Assembly: GCF_033100395.1 (NCBI RefSeq)
Contig: NZ_JAWLVJ010000012.1
Span: 62,001 to 126,000 of the forward strand
Direction: 5' to 3'
DNA: 64,000 bases
From: Terasakiella sp033100395
GTDB lineage: Bacteria; Pseudomonadota; Alphaproteobacteria; Rhodospirillales; Terasakiellaceae
Shown one piece after another: positions 33,941-42,781 of this stretch. The notes beneath the pieces are model-generated. The model saw nothing but the letters and a program-made list of their open reading frames with translations, did no database searches and had not been told where the DNA came from. The stretch's first letter is position 1. Each line of letters starts with the position of its first letter. The position numbers and the translations under genes are program-made.

Positions 33941-36343
33941 ATGAACATCGGGCATACAGGCAGCATTCGAAAGATCAGCTTTCGGTTCAGCTTGTTAATG
34001 GGCATGTGCGTGCTGGCACATCAACCATCAATGGCGCAAACGAACACCTTTGATCCGTTTGCCCCCACAGCAGTTGCCCCGACAGAACCAACAGCCGTGC
34101 CAACAGCCCCCACACCAGTTGCACCCAAGCTACCGCCGCGCCCAGCGCCTATGCCTGAACCTGTCGTGGCAGAACCGATTGCGCCTGCCGCAGCCCCCGA
34201 ACCCGTTATGGCAGAACCGGTGGTGACAGCCGAGCCTGTGACACCACCTGCGTCAGTTGAAACAACACCAGCGAGTGAGCCATCTTCTTCCTTCTTTGAT
34301 CGCCTTGGGAAGCTGTTTGAAGACGACGAAGAAGAACAACAGAAGAAAGTGGAAGAAAAGCCAGAGCCCGAAGTTGTTAAGGAAGAACCTGTTCAGCAAC
34401 CCGAAATCGCCACACCACCCAAGCCAGAACCTGTTGTGGAAAAATCTAGGGTGGTTGAGGTTAAACCCGCTGCGCCTGTTGCTCCGGTTGTTCCAAAATC
34501 TGTTGCAGCCCCAAAACCAGAGCCCGCACCAGTTTTGCCAACGGTGGCTGCTGATCAAAACAACACCGATCCGTTCGCCAGCACCAGCGTCGCCCCGCAT
34601 TTACCAACGGCACCACAGGCGGCCCCTACTGTGCCTGCACAAATCGTTCAACAGCCTGAACCCGTCATCATCAAAGTGCCGGAACGCCGGATGGTTGTTG
34701 CACCAGAACCAGCACCAACGCCGGAGCCAACCACCAAACCCGTTATAGAAACTGAGACAGAAGTCGTTAAACCTGTCGAGCCACCGAAAGAGGAAAAAGC
34801 GGTTGTTGCCGAACAGGCACCAGTACAAGAAGAAGACAGCCCGTCTTTCTTTGAACGCTTAGGCAATCTCTTTTCCAGTGAACCGGAAGAGCCAAGCCCT
34901 GTTGTTGAAACGGCAAAACCAATCAAAGAAATTGAACAGATACCAGAACCTGCAGCTAAGCCTGAGCCCGAAACGTATCAGGTTGTTGAAGATATTGAAT
35001 ATGAACTGCCGGGTGAGCCTGAAGAAACCACCCTTGTCGAAGCCAAACCTGAACCGGTCCCAGACGTAAAAGCTGAACCCGTTGCAGAGCCCGAGCCTGT
35101 GCCGGAAGTGGTCGAAAAAACCGTTCCAGAACCCGTTGAAGAACCTGTCGCACCCGCGCAACCGACAGAGCTTGTCAAACAGGTTGAACCGGAAACCCTC
35201 GCCCCTGAAACAGACACCACCGATACCCCCGGCTTCTTTGAGCGTATCGGGAAAATGTTAAGCAGTGAAGAAACCAAGGCAGCATCAGAAAAAATCACAG
35301 AAGCTGAACCTGCGGCCCTTGAGCCATCCCTGATTGAAGCAGCAAAACCGACGCCATCGGCAGAACCGTTTGATCTGGGCGCGGTTGCCCCCAATACACC
35401 TGTGGAAGCTCCAAAGGCCGTCAGTCCGATTGAACCGGCAAAACCGAAAGCAGAAACACCGAAATCCACGGGTGGCTTCTTTAACTTCCTGACAGGCGGT
35501 GATGATCCCGAACCCAGCAATGCCGAATTGGTACAACCGGAAGAGCGCGTGATCGTTGTTGAACCAGAACCAACCCCCGAGCCTGCCGTTGTGGTCGAAG
35601 AAAGAACACCGCGTCCCCTGATCGCCAAAACCATCAAGGAAGAGCCCGGTTTCTTTGAAAGCATCGGCAATTTCTTCTCCTCGCCATTCTCTTCAGAGAA
35701 CGACAAAAAAGAAAAAGCTCAGACTGTAAACCCAGCACCTGCTGTTGAGGCCCCAAAACCTGAAGAAGTCACGCCACCTGAGCCGCCCAAACCCGTGGAT
35801 CCAAGACTGGTTCAGGCAAAATTAGGATTGGGTCGTGACATCAAGCTGGGACAAAGTGACAATGATCTCAGCCGTCAGGCACGCTGCTTTACCAAAAACC
35901 GCGGCACCGTTGCCTATTGCCTGACGCCAACCCGTTGGCCTGTTGAGATTGCCACCCATTTTGATGTTTCCACCCACCTTTATAAAGGCGCACAAGGCAT
36001 TACCCAATATGACGGAGATATCGCCACCCGCCTGTTTACCCTGTTTAATGAAAGTGGATTTGACGACATTATCGCTTATTATGAAAAAGCTTACGGTCCG
36101 GCCACCAACCAGTTTGTGCGAAAAACACGTACCTTTAGAAAAGGCTATCTGGATAACCCAACCTACGTCTGGCGCAAGGAAAACACAGACGAAGGGCTGA
36201 CAGAAGTTTTTGAGATTAGAAAGATCGCAGACACACGCGGCGGCGTTCCTGATCTCCAGCGCGGGTCCGTGCGGGTTTATTTCGAAGGATCACGCGAAAT
36301 TTTCGCCCTGACATCCGATCTGGATTACATGGATCTAAATTAA
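33941..36343 (+). CDS. Exported Pro/Glu-rich protein with repeated FFxxxGxxx motifs
   Basis: 800 residues. A signal peptide is cleaved near SMA-QT (residue 32). Residues about 33-615 are mostly Pro, Glu, Val and Ala (EPVVAEPIAP, VEEPVAPAQP) and should be extended or disordered, as in TonB-type periplasm-spanning linkers. Short aromatic motifs interrupt it: FFDRLGKLF (about 117), FFERLGNLF (302), FFERIGKML (431), FFNFLTGGD (512) and FFESIGNFF (571). Residues about 618-800 form a globular domain with two cysteines ten residues apart (RCFTKNRG..AYCL) and aromatic-rich strands. No known domain is recognised. A bidirectional terminator follows. Confidence 0.7.
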   Translation: MNIGHTGSIRKISFRFSLLMGMCVLAHQPSMAQTNTFDPFAPTAVAPTEPTAVPTAPTPVAPKLPPRPAPMPEPVVAEPIAPAAAPEPVMAEPVVTAEPVTPPASVETTPASEPSSSFFDRLGKLFEDDEEEQQKKVEEKPEPEVVKEEPVQQPEIATPPKPEPVVEKSRVVEVKPAAPVAPVVPKSVAAPKPEPAPVLPTVAADQNNTDPFASTSVAPHLPTAPQAAPTVPAQIVQQPEPVIIKVPERRMVVAPEPAPTPEPTTKPVIETETEVVKPVEPPKEEKAVVAEQAPVQEEDSPSFFERLGNLFSSEPEEPSPVVETAKPIKEIEQIPEPAAKPEPETYQVVEDIEYELPGEPEETTLVEAKPEPVPDVKAEPVAEPEPVPEVVEKTVPEPVEEPVAPAQPTELVKQVEPETLAPETDTTDTPGFFERIGKMLSSEETKAASEKITEAEPAALEPSLIEAAKPTPSAEPFDLGAVAPNTPVEAPKAVSPIEPAKPKAETPKSTGGFFNFLTGGDDPEPSNAELVQPEERVIVVEPEPTPEPAVVVEERTPRPLIAKTIKEEPGFFESIGNFFSSPFSSENDKKEKAQTVNPAPAVEAPKPEEVTPPEPPKPVDPRLVQAKLGLGRDIKLGQSDNDLSRQARCFTKNRGTVAYCLTPTRWPVEIATHFDVSTHLYKGAQGITQYDGDIATRLFTLFNESGFDDIIAYYEKAYGPATNQFVRKTRTFRKGYLDNPTYVWRKENTDEGLTEVFEIRKIADTRGGVPDLQRGSVRVYFEGSREIFALTSDLDYMDLN

Positions 36344-36383
36344 AAAAAGCCCCTGAGACCGTATCATCTCAGTGGCTTTTTCT
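36344..36383. terminator. Bidirectional Rho-independent terminator
   Basis: AAAAAAGCC..CTGAGA pairs with TCTCAG.GGCTTTTTC around an 8-nt loop. It has U-tracts in both directions, so it can end the Pro/Glu-rich gene transcript and the convergent cysI operon. Confidence 0.85.
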
Positions 36384-36399
36384 TGTTTTCTATCGACTT

Positions 36400-36915
36400 T
36401 TAAGAAGCCGCTTTGGCCAGGCGTTTGCGCTGACGCAAGGACATAACCGTTTTACGACCATCGCCTGTTGGCTGATAGAAAGTGGTCATTTCGTTCTGCG
36501 CGTTCAGCCAGATTTGAAGCGCCTTGTCATCTTCTTCATTGATGCTGAAAGCGTCGAAACCGCAACGGTGCATCAACAGAATTTGATCACGAAGCACATT
36601 GCCAACAGCGCGCAATTCACCATCAAAATTGTGACGTTCACGCAGCAGGCGGGCATAGCTGTAGGCACGACCATCAGTGAAAGCGGGGAATTCCAGTTCA
36701 ATCACCTGGAAGAAAGACAGGTCTTCCAGAATGTGTTCAGGATTTTCATCACTATTGAGATGAATACCGATCTGGGAAGAACGGGCCAGCAATGTTTCGC
36801 GTTCCGCATTCCACCGGGTCAAAGAAACGATGATATCACCTTCAGGCAACGCTTCGTCGTCATCAACTTTTGTCCAGACGTCAACGATGACCAGATTATT
36901 CTTAACGAGTGCCAT
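36400..36915 (-). CDS. DUF934 protein, sulfite-reduction associated
   Basis: 171 residues from the ATG at 36915, which has AGGAGG 7 nt ahead; longer frames overlap cysI further. The DUF934 pattern is recognisable: RWNAERETLL, DLSFFQVIELEFPAFTDGRAYSYARLLRE with the conserved FPxFxDGRxYSxAR, and a C-terminal YQ-x8 segment. The family is found beside cysI in proteobacteria and has been proposed to help sulfite reduction, perhaps in electron delivery; the biochemistry is not settled. The start codon overlaps the end of cysI by 14 bp, so translation is likely coupled. Confidence 0.85.
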   Translation of the reverse strand: MALVKNNLVIVDVWTKVDDDEALPEGDIIVSLTRWNAERETLLARSSQIGIHLNSDENPEHILEDLSFFQVIELEFPAFTDGRAYSYARLLRERHNFDGELRAVGNVLRDQILLMHRCGFDAFSINEEDDKALQIWLNAQNEMTTFYQPTGDGRKTVMSLRQRKRLAKAAS

Positions 36916-38560
36916 AGAGTGCCTCCTTAAATGGGGTTTCGCCAACGCGATCCAAAGCTTCCAGGAATGTTTCCTCCGGACTGTTACGCAAGCCCAGATA
37001 AACATTGATAATCGTTTCTACCGCATCGACCACTTCGTCAGAGGACAGACCCGCACCGATGATTTTGCCAACCTTGGCATTTTCGTCCGCACGACCACCC
37101 AAAGTGATCTGATAGAATTCCTTGTTTTTCTTTTCCAGACCCAGAATGCCGATATGACCAACATGATGGTGGGTACAAGCATTGATACAGCCAGAAATTT
37201 TCACCTGAATGTGACCAATATCATGCTGACGCTCCAACTCACCAAAACGTTCAGAGATACGTTGGGCCAGCGGGATAGAACGAGATGTGGCAAGCGCACA
37301 ATAATCCATACCCGGGCATGTGATCAAATCGGTGATCAGACCAGAGTTCGGGTTCGCCAGGTTATATTCATCCAGTTTTTGCCAGACTGCATAAAGATCA
37401 TCACGCTTCACATGCGCCAGAACCAGGTTCTGTTCATGTGTGGATCGGATTTCACCAAAGCTGAACTGATCTGCCAAGTCGGCAACCGCATCCATTTGCG
37501 TATGGGAAATATCACCCGGAATGCCGCCAACCGGCTTCAATGTGATATTTACGATGGCGTAGCCTTGTTGCTTATGTTCACGCACATTATTTTTCACCCA
37601 ATTTGCAAACTTCTGATCTGAGCCAACTTTTTCTGAGAAAGAAGAACTCAGAGCCGGCAAGACTTCAAAGGCAGGTGGGTTGAAATGCGCCTGAATTTCA
37701 GCGATCTCTTCAGCAGGCAAATGCAGCGCACTGTCGCGGATTTCTTCCCACTCTTTTTCCACCAGCTCGCCGAATTTTTCCGCGCCGATTTCATGAACAA
37801 GAATTTTGATCCGGGCCTTATATTTATTGTCACGACGACCAAACTGGTTATAGACGCGCAGGACGGCTTCCAGATACGACAGCAGGTCTTCTTTCGGCAA
37901 GAACTCACAGATGGTTTTGCCGATCATGGGCGTGCGGCCCAAACCGCCACCAACCTTGACCTCAAACCCAAGCTCGCCGGTTTCATCACGACGGATGCGC
38001 AGACCGATATCATGGATACCAATTGCCGCACGGTCGTTTGATGCGCCGGTTACCGCCATCTTGAACTTACGTGGCAGGTAGGTGAATTCAGGGTGCATGG
38101 TTGACCACTGACGGATGATCTCACACCAGGGGCGCGGGTCTTCCAGTTCGTCAAAAGACGCACCAGCGTACTGGTCGGTTGTGGTATTACGGATACAGTT
38201 GCCACTGGTCTGGATAGCGTGCATCTGGACTTTGGACAGGTCTTTCAGGATATCCGGAATATCAACCAGCTTGGGCCAGTTGAACTGGATGTTCTGACGT
38301 GTGGTAAAGTGACCAAAGCCTTTATCATAATTGCGCGCAATATAAGCAAACTGACGCATTTGGGCAGAATTCATGGTCCCGTAAGGCACGGCGACACGCA
38401 ACATATAAGCGTGCAATTGCAGATAAACACCGTTCATCAGACGCAATGGACGGAATTCTTCTTCACCCAGTTCACCACTTAAGCGGCGGTTTACCTGGTC
38501 ACGAAACTGTTCGATACGTTCATCAACAAGCTGCTGATCATAATCGTCATATTTATACAT
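36902..38560 (-). CDS. cysI: Siroheme-dependent sulfite (or nitrite) reductase
   Basis: 552 residues. Two nitrite/sulfite reductase repeats are present, each with a ferredoxin-like half domain. The siroheme-[4Fe-4S] ligands are complete: C415 and C421 (CPGMDYC), C458 and C462 (CINAC). Substrate-side basic residues lie in HFTTRQNIQFNW (84-95) and SGNCIRNTTTD. It reduces sulfite to sulfide; the DUF2849 and DUF934 neighbours favour sulfite over nitrite. No flavoprotein CysJ is present, so the electron donor is probably ferredoxin-like. The middle gene of a three-gene operon. Confidence 0.9.
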   Translation of the reverse strand: MYKYDDYDQQLVDERIEQFRDQVNRRLSGELGEEEFRPLRLMNGVYLQLHAYMLRVAVPYGTMNSAQMRQFAYIARNYDKGFGHFTTRQNIQFNWPKLVDIPDILKDLSKVQMHAIQTSGNCIRNTTTDQYAGASFDELEDPRPWCEIIRQWSTMHPEFTYLPRKFKMAVTGASNDRAAIGIHDIGLRIRRDETGELGFEVKVGGGLGRTPMIGKTICEFLPKEDLLSYLEAVLRVYNQFGRRDNKYKARIKILVHEIGAEKFGELVEKEWEEIRDSALHLPAEEIAEIQAHFNPPAFEVLPALSSSFSEKVGSDQKFANWVKNNVREHKQQGYAIVNITLKPVGGIPGDISHTQMDAVADLADQFSFGEIRSTHEQNLVLAHVKRDDLYAVWQKLDEYNLANPNSGLITDLITCPGMDYCALATSRSIPLAQRISERFGELERQHDIGHIQVKISGCINACTHHHVGHIGILGLEKKNKEFYQITLGGRADENAKVGKIIGAGLSSDEVVDAVETIINVYLGLRNSPEETFLEALDRVGETPFKEALYGTR

Positions 38561-38574
38561 GGATCAGAATTCCT

Positions 38575-38868
38575 TTATTTAACCTGATTGCCAAGGTCTG
38601 GACGTATAGACGGTCCGGTCGTGCGAATCTGTTCACGGTAACGCACCGGAACGATTTTGCCTTCGACTTCATCGACATCAATAAGATATGGGCCAACAAC
38701 AAGAAGCTGGTTTGCATCATCAGATGCCTGTGCCAAAAGTTTGTCCCCGTTTTCACCACTTTCTACGCTGGCAGCCTCGCAAATGGAGGAATTCCACTGG
38801 CCGTCCTTGTCATAAAAAACCGCCAGACCATCATCCAGACGATTGGCTGTAACGACTTGCTTCGTCAT
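38575..38868 (-). CDS. DUF2849 protein, first gene of the sulfite reductase operon
   Basis: 97 residues. It matches the DUF2849 pattern: TANRLDDGLAVFYDKDGQW at the N-terminus and VIDVD-like segments ending VPVRYREQIRTTGPSIR. These small proteins typically precede cysI in alphaproteobacteria; the function is unknown. It is 14 bp ahead of cysI and about 58 bp downstream of a good promoter at 38926-38954. Confidence 0.85.
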   Translation of the reverse strand: MTKQVVTANRLDDGLAVFYDKDGQWNSSICEAASVESGENGDKLLAQASDDANQLLVVGPYLIDVDEVEGKIVPVRYREQIRTTGPSIRPDLGNQVK

Positions 38869-38925
38869 GCTTTTAAGCCTCTATCCTTAAATTTTCTTTC
38901 TCGCGCTGTGCGCCTAACTGCACCC

Positions 38926-38954
38926 TATATGATCCTTTCAAACTAATTAGTCAA
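38926..38954 (-). promoter_or_regulatory. Sigma-70 promoter of the DUF2849-cysI-DUF934 operon
   Basis: On the minus strand TTGACT (38954-38949) and CATATA (38931-38926) are separated by exactly 17 bp. An 8-bp palindrome CTAATTAG overlaps the -35 and may be an operator. Confidence 0.5.
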
Positions 38955-39098
38955 TATTTTTTGTTATTTATTTTTATACTACAATTTTTGAATGTTAATA
39001 TTATTTTCAACTCTAAACGCATAAGAAACTTGATTAATGGATCATTTTATATGAATCTAAAACCTACCCTTAAGGATAAATACTGAGGACCGTTTTTC

Positions 39099-39707
39099 GT
39101 GAGCCAGAACACAATCTATCTTGTCGATGATGATCAAGACCTTCTCGACTATCTTGCAACGGCAATGACTAATGACGAACGCAAGGTCGTTACCTACCCG
39201 TCGGCAAAACAGTTTTTAGATCAGGTAGACGATATCTCCGGGAACGGCTGCGTCGTTCTGGATGTCAACATGCCAGAAATGTCAGGTCTGGAACTGCAGG
39301 AAAAACTCAACCAGATGAAATTCTCTCTGCCCGTTGTCTTCCTGACAGCCCATGCAGAAGTCCCCATGGCCGTGAAAGCCATGCAGGCAGGTGCTGTTGA
39401 TTTCATTCAAAAACCGGTCCAGCCCGATGAACTTTCCGCTTGCGTGGAACGCGTTATGAACACACCGCAAACCAACCTGCCTTCTGCGGAAGAAGCAGAA
39501 GTGGTGAAAAAGACAGTATCAGAATTGACACCGCGTGAACGTGAGGTGATGAACCTGATTGTTCAGGGGGCCTCTAACAAAGAAGCAGCGCAATCGCTGG
39601 ACATCAGCCCGCGCACGGTTGAAATTTACCGCGCAACCGTCATGCGCAAAATGGATGCCCCTAACCTTCCTGATCTGGTTCGCAAAGCCATTGCGATTGG
39701 AATGTAA
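39099..39707 (+). CDS. FixJ/NarL-like response regulator
   Basis: 202 residues with a GTG start. The receiver domain has the acidic pair D10-D11, phospho-acceptor D55 (VVLDVNMPEMSG), T83 and K105. A LuxR-type helix-turn-helix lies at about 138-200 (ELTPREREVMNLIVQGASNKEAAQSLDISPRTVEIYRA). The FixJ-like sequence (VNMPEMSGLELQ, LTAHAEVPMAVKAMQAGAVDFIQKP) is typical of alphaproteobacteria. No cognate kinase is adjacent. A binding-protein gene starts 6 bp after the stop and is probably cotranscribed. Confidence 0.88.
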   Translation: MSQNTIYLVDDDQDLLDYLATAMTNDERKVVTYPSAKQFLDQVDDISGNGCVVLDVNMPEMSGLELQEKLNQMKFSLPVVFLTAHAEVPMAVKAMQAGAVDFIQKPVQPDELSACVERVMNTPQTNLPSAEEAEVVKKTVSELTPREREVMNLIVQGASNKEAAQSLDISPRTVEIYRATVMRKMDAPNLPDLVRKAIAIGM

Positions 39708-39713
39708 TCCAAA

Positions 39714-40454
39714 ATGAAACTGCTTTTCATCCTTGCCTGCGCCCTTGGCATATTCATGACAGGAGCCGCACAGGCCGGGAAAAATGAAAAACTTGTCTTT
39801 GGATCCATCCACTTCCCACCCTACACAATTGTAGAAGATGACAAATCTTTAAGCGGCTTTGATGCGGAACTTGTAATTGAAGGCTTTAAACGTCTGGATA
39901 TTCCGGTCGAAATTAAAATCTTCCCATGGAAGCGGGTGATCCAGCAAGCAGAAAATGGGGAAATCACGGGTGCTATTTCCTGCAGCCCGCGGCCGAAAAA
40001 ATTCTACATCACCCAACCGACTAGCCGGGCAACCGATGCTTTTTTCTTTCTAAATGATTTTGATTTCGAAAAACACCCAATTGCAACAGTTTCGGACCTG
40101 CGTAACTCCCCAGACCTCACAGTAGGCGGGGTTAACGGTTATAAACACCTGCAATTGCTGGAAAGCAAGAATATCCAATACGATTCTTCCCCCGATGATG
40201 ACACCGGGTTCAAGAAACTGTTTGCTGGTCGAATTGACATTTTCCTGACCATTCAGGAGTTTGGCAATTATACGCTGAAACAGCTGGACCTCAGCGATAT
40301 GGCGACTTCGATTCCCCTTCGGACCAAACGCTATCATCTCTGCATCAGCAAAGCCTGGCCCGGGGCGAAAGAAATCCACGAAAAATTCGATCAGGTGCTT
40401 AAAGAAATGCGTGAAGACGGCACATACGACAAAATCCACGCGAAATATAAATAA
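39714..40454 (+). CDS. Periplasmic solute-binding protein, SBP_bac_3 type, orphan
   Basis: 246 residues; signal peptide cleaved near AQA-GK (residue 21). The binding domain starts VFGSIHFPPYTIVEDDKSLSGFDAELVIEGFKRL, a clear SBP_bac_3 N-lobe, and ends with the usual MREDGTYDKIHAKYK. The Arg position usual for amino-acid ligands is occupied in SCSPRPKKFYITQP. No transport genes follow. Its link to the response regulator 6 bp upstream suggests a sensory role, but no kinase is seen. Confidence 0.75.
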   Translation: MKLLFILACALGIFMTGAAQAGKNEKLVFGSIHFPPYTIVEDDKSLSGFDAELVIEGFKRLDIPVEIKIFPWKRVIQQAENGEITGAISCSPRPKKFYITQPTSRATDAFFFLNDFDFEKHPIATVSDLRNSPDLTVGGVNGYKHLQLLESKNIQYDSSPDDDTGFKKLFAGRIDIFLTIQEFGNYTLKQLDLSDMATSIPLRTKRYHLCISKAWPGAKEIHEKFDQVLKEMREDGTYDKIHAKYK

Positions 40455-40479
40455 TCCGCGCCTTTTCTCACCATATTAC

Positions 40480-40508
40480 TTGACATTCGCCCCCCTAAAA
40501 TGCGATTT
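40480..40508 (+). promoter_or_regulatory. Possible promoter of aspS
   Basis: TTGACA at 40480-40485 is a perfect -35; the -10 at 17-bp spacing (CGATTT, 40503-40508) is poor. Confidence 0.25.
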
Positions 40509-40571
40509 CACGCTGTCCAAGTCTACTGCTTAGACGCCCCTTTGAAATTCTTGTAAAGAGACGAGCGAAAG

Positions 40572-42395
40572 ATGCATCCCTATCGCACACATAAATGTAA
40601 CGAACTGCGCACTGAAAACGAAGGTGAAGTGGTTCGCCTATCCGGCTGGATTCACTCCAAACGTGACCACGGCAACCTGCTGTTCATTGACCTGCGTGAC
40701 CACTATGGCATGACGCAATGTGTGATCGACGTTTCTTCCGATCTCTTTAAAATCGCAGAAAGCGCACGTGTTGAAAGCGTCCTGACTGTGACAGGTAAAG
40801 TAGTGAAACGTACTGCTGAAACCATCAACCCAGATTTCCCAACCGGTGAAATCGAAGTCTATATGGACGAACTGATCCTCGAATCAGCTTGTGAAGTTCT
40901 GCCGATGCAGGTTGCAGGTAACGAAGAAGCCGGCGAAGAAATCCGCCTGCGCCACCGCTTCCTTGATCTGCGCCGTGAACAGTTGCACAACAACATCATC
41001 CTGCGCTCCCAGGTGATCTCTGAAATCCGTCGTCTGATGACCGCACAGGATTTCATGGAAATCCAGACACCGATCCTGACGGCGTCTTCACCTGAAGGTG
41101 CCCGTGACTATCTGGTGCCTGCGCGGAACCACCCGGGCAAATTCTACGCCCTGCCACAGGCACCGCAGCAATTTAAGCAGCTGCTGATGGTGTCCGGCTT
41201 TGATAAATACTTCCAGATTGCCCCATGCTTCCGTGATGAAGATGCGCGTGCTGATCGTTCACCGGGTGAATTCTATCAGCTCGACTTCGAAATGGCTTAT
41301 GCCACACAGGAAGATGTCTTCCAGGCGATTGAGCCGATCATGCATGAGATCTTCACCAAATTTGGTGGCGGTCGCGAAGTAACGCCAATGCCGTTCCCAC
41401 GCATTCCGTACAAAGAATCCATGCTGAAATATGGTAACGACAAGCCAGATCTGCGTAACCCGCTGATCATCACGGATACAACCGAACCTTTCCGTGGTTC
41501 TGACTTTGGTCTGTTTGCCAAACTGGTGGATCAGGGCAACGTTGTTCGCGCAATCCCGGCACCAGGTGCTGCGGGTCGTCCACGTTCCTTCTTTGACAAG
41601 CTCAACAACTGGGCACGTGATGAAGGCAAAGGTGGCCTGGGTTACATTGCAATCGCTGAAGACGGCACGCAAAAAGGCCCAATCGCCAAGAACCTTGGTG
41701 ACGAGCGTGTTCAAGCTATCCTGGATGCTTGTGGTCTGGGCAATGGCGATGCGGTCTTCTTTGTTTGTGGGAAAGAACATGACGCAGCATCATTTGCTGG
41801 CGTTGTTCGTACCCGCGTTTGTGACGAGTTGGAACTGCTGGATGAAAACAAGTTCAACTTCTGCTGGGTTGTTGACTTCCCAATGTACGAACTGAACGAA
41901 GACACCGGCAAGATCGACTTCTCTCACAACCCGTTCTCTATGCCACAAGGCGGCATGGAAGCACTGGAAAACATGGACCCGCTTGAAATCCTGGCATGGC
42001 AGTATGACATCGTATGTAACGGTATTGAGCTGTCGTCCGGTGCGGTTCGTAACCATAAGCCAGAGATCATGTACAAAGCCTTTGGTCTGGCGGGTTATGA
42101 CGCTGATGTTGTTGAAAAAGAATTTGGCGGCATGCTGCGTGCGTTTAAATTTGGTGCGCCGCCACACGGTGGCTGTGCCCCGGGTATCGACCGTATGGTT
42201 ATGCTGCTGGCTGATGAGCCAAACATCCGTGAGGTTATCGCCTTCCCGATGAACCAGCGTGCAGAGGACCTTCTAATGCAGGCACCTTCAGAAGTATCCA
42301 TTGAGCAGCTGCGTGAACTGCACATCAAGCTCAACCTGCCAAAAGAAAAAGTAAAAGTGGAAAAATCAGAAGATAGCGCCGAAGCTTCTGAATAA
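40572..42395 (+). CDS. aspS: Aspartyl-tRNA synthetase
   Basis: 607 residues, class II synthetase of bacterial type. It has an N-terminal OB-fold anticodon domain (VVRLSGWIHSKRDHGNLLFIDLRD), the class II motif 2 (FQIAPCFRDEDARADRSPGEFYQLD), a GAD insertion domain (about 290-420), and motif 3 (GCAPGIDRMVMLL). It charges tRNA-Asp; whether it is also active on tRNA-Asn cannot be told without finding gatCAB or asnS elsewhere. Codon use is strongly biased, as expected for a highly expressed gene. A terminator follows. Confidence 0.95.
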   Translation: MHPYRTHKCNELRTENEGEVVRLSGWIHSKRDHGNLLFIDLRDHYGMTQCVIDVSSDLFKIAESARVESVLTVTGKVVKRTAETINPDFPTGEIEVYMDELILESACEVLPMQVAGNEEAGEEIRLRHRFLDLRREQLHNNIILRSQVISEIRRLMTAQDFMEIQTPILTASSPEGARDYLVPARNHPGKFYALPQAPQQFKQLLMVSGFDKYFQIAPCFRDEDARADRSPGEFYQLDFEMAYATQEDVFQAIEPIMHEIFTKFGGGREVTPMPFPRIPYKESMLKYGNDKPDLRNPLIITDTTEPFRGSDFGLFAKLVDQGNVVRAIPAPGAAGRPRSFFDKLNNWARDEGKGGLGYIAIAEDGTQKGPIAKNLGDERVQAILDACGLGNGDAVFFVCGKEHDAASFAGVVRTRVCDELELLDENKFNFCWVVDFPMYELNEDTGKIDFSHNPFSMPQGGMEALENMDPLEILAWQYDIVCNGIELSSGAVRNHKPEIMYKAFGLAGYDADVVEKEFGGMLRAFKFGAPPHGGCAPGIDRMVMLLADEPNIREVIAFPMNQRAEDLLMQAPSEVSIEQLRELHIKLNLPKEKVKVEKSEDSAEASE

Positions 42396-42423
42396 GAATA
42401 ATTCCAAAAATTAATAATAAATT

Positions 42424-42465
42424 AAGATCGCGCGGTCATCATAATTGGTGACCGCGTTATCTTTT
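42424..42465 (+). terminator. Rho-independent terminator of aspS
   Basis: AAGAT-CGCGCGGTCA pairs with TGACCGCG-TTATCTTTT around a TCATAATTGG loop. Confidence 0.8.
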
Positions 42466-42481
42466 ATAAGGCGAGAAAAAA

Positions 42482-42781
42482 ATGACTAATAAAAACAAGC
42501 CGACCCCCTACGTATGTCTTTTCATTTCCACATTCATGCTCAGTGGCTGTGCAGCCCCTCCTGCCCTGCAGGTGCTGTCTTTTGCCCTTGATGGAATTTC
42601 GTATATCGCAACGGACAAATCCGTTGCTGATCATGGACTCTCTGTGGTTGCCCAACGCGACTGCAAGATGCTACGCACCCTTCAGGGTGAAGAAATCTGT
42701 CAGAAAAATGAGCCTGAAAGTGATGAAATACTTACGCAGGCACAGATTGATCCTGCAGAACCGAACGCACTAGCGGAATAG
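42482..42781 (+). CDS. Small lipoprotein
   Basis: 99 residues. A signal peptide ends in lipobox LSGC with C23. The mature part has two further cysteines (RDCKMLR and EEICQK) and an acidic tail. It resembles the many short alphaproteobacterial lipoproteins that contain a TDKS(x)ADHxLS segment; the role is unknown. Its 3' end overlaps the convergent hdaA gene by 50 bp. Confidence 0.7.
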   Translation: MTNKNKPTPYVCLFISTFMLSGCAAPPALQVLSFALDGISYIATDKSVADHGLSVVAQRDCKMLRTLQGEEICQKNEPESDEILTQAQIDPAEPNALAE

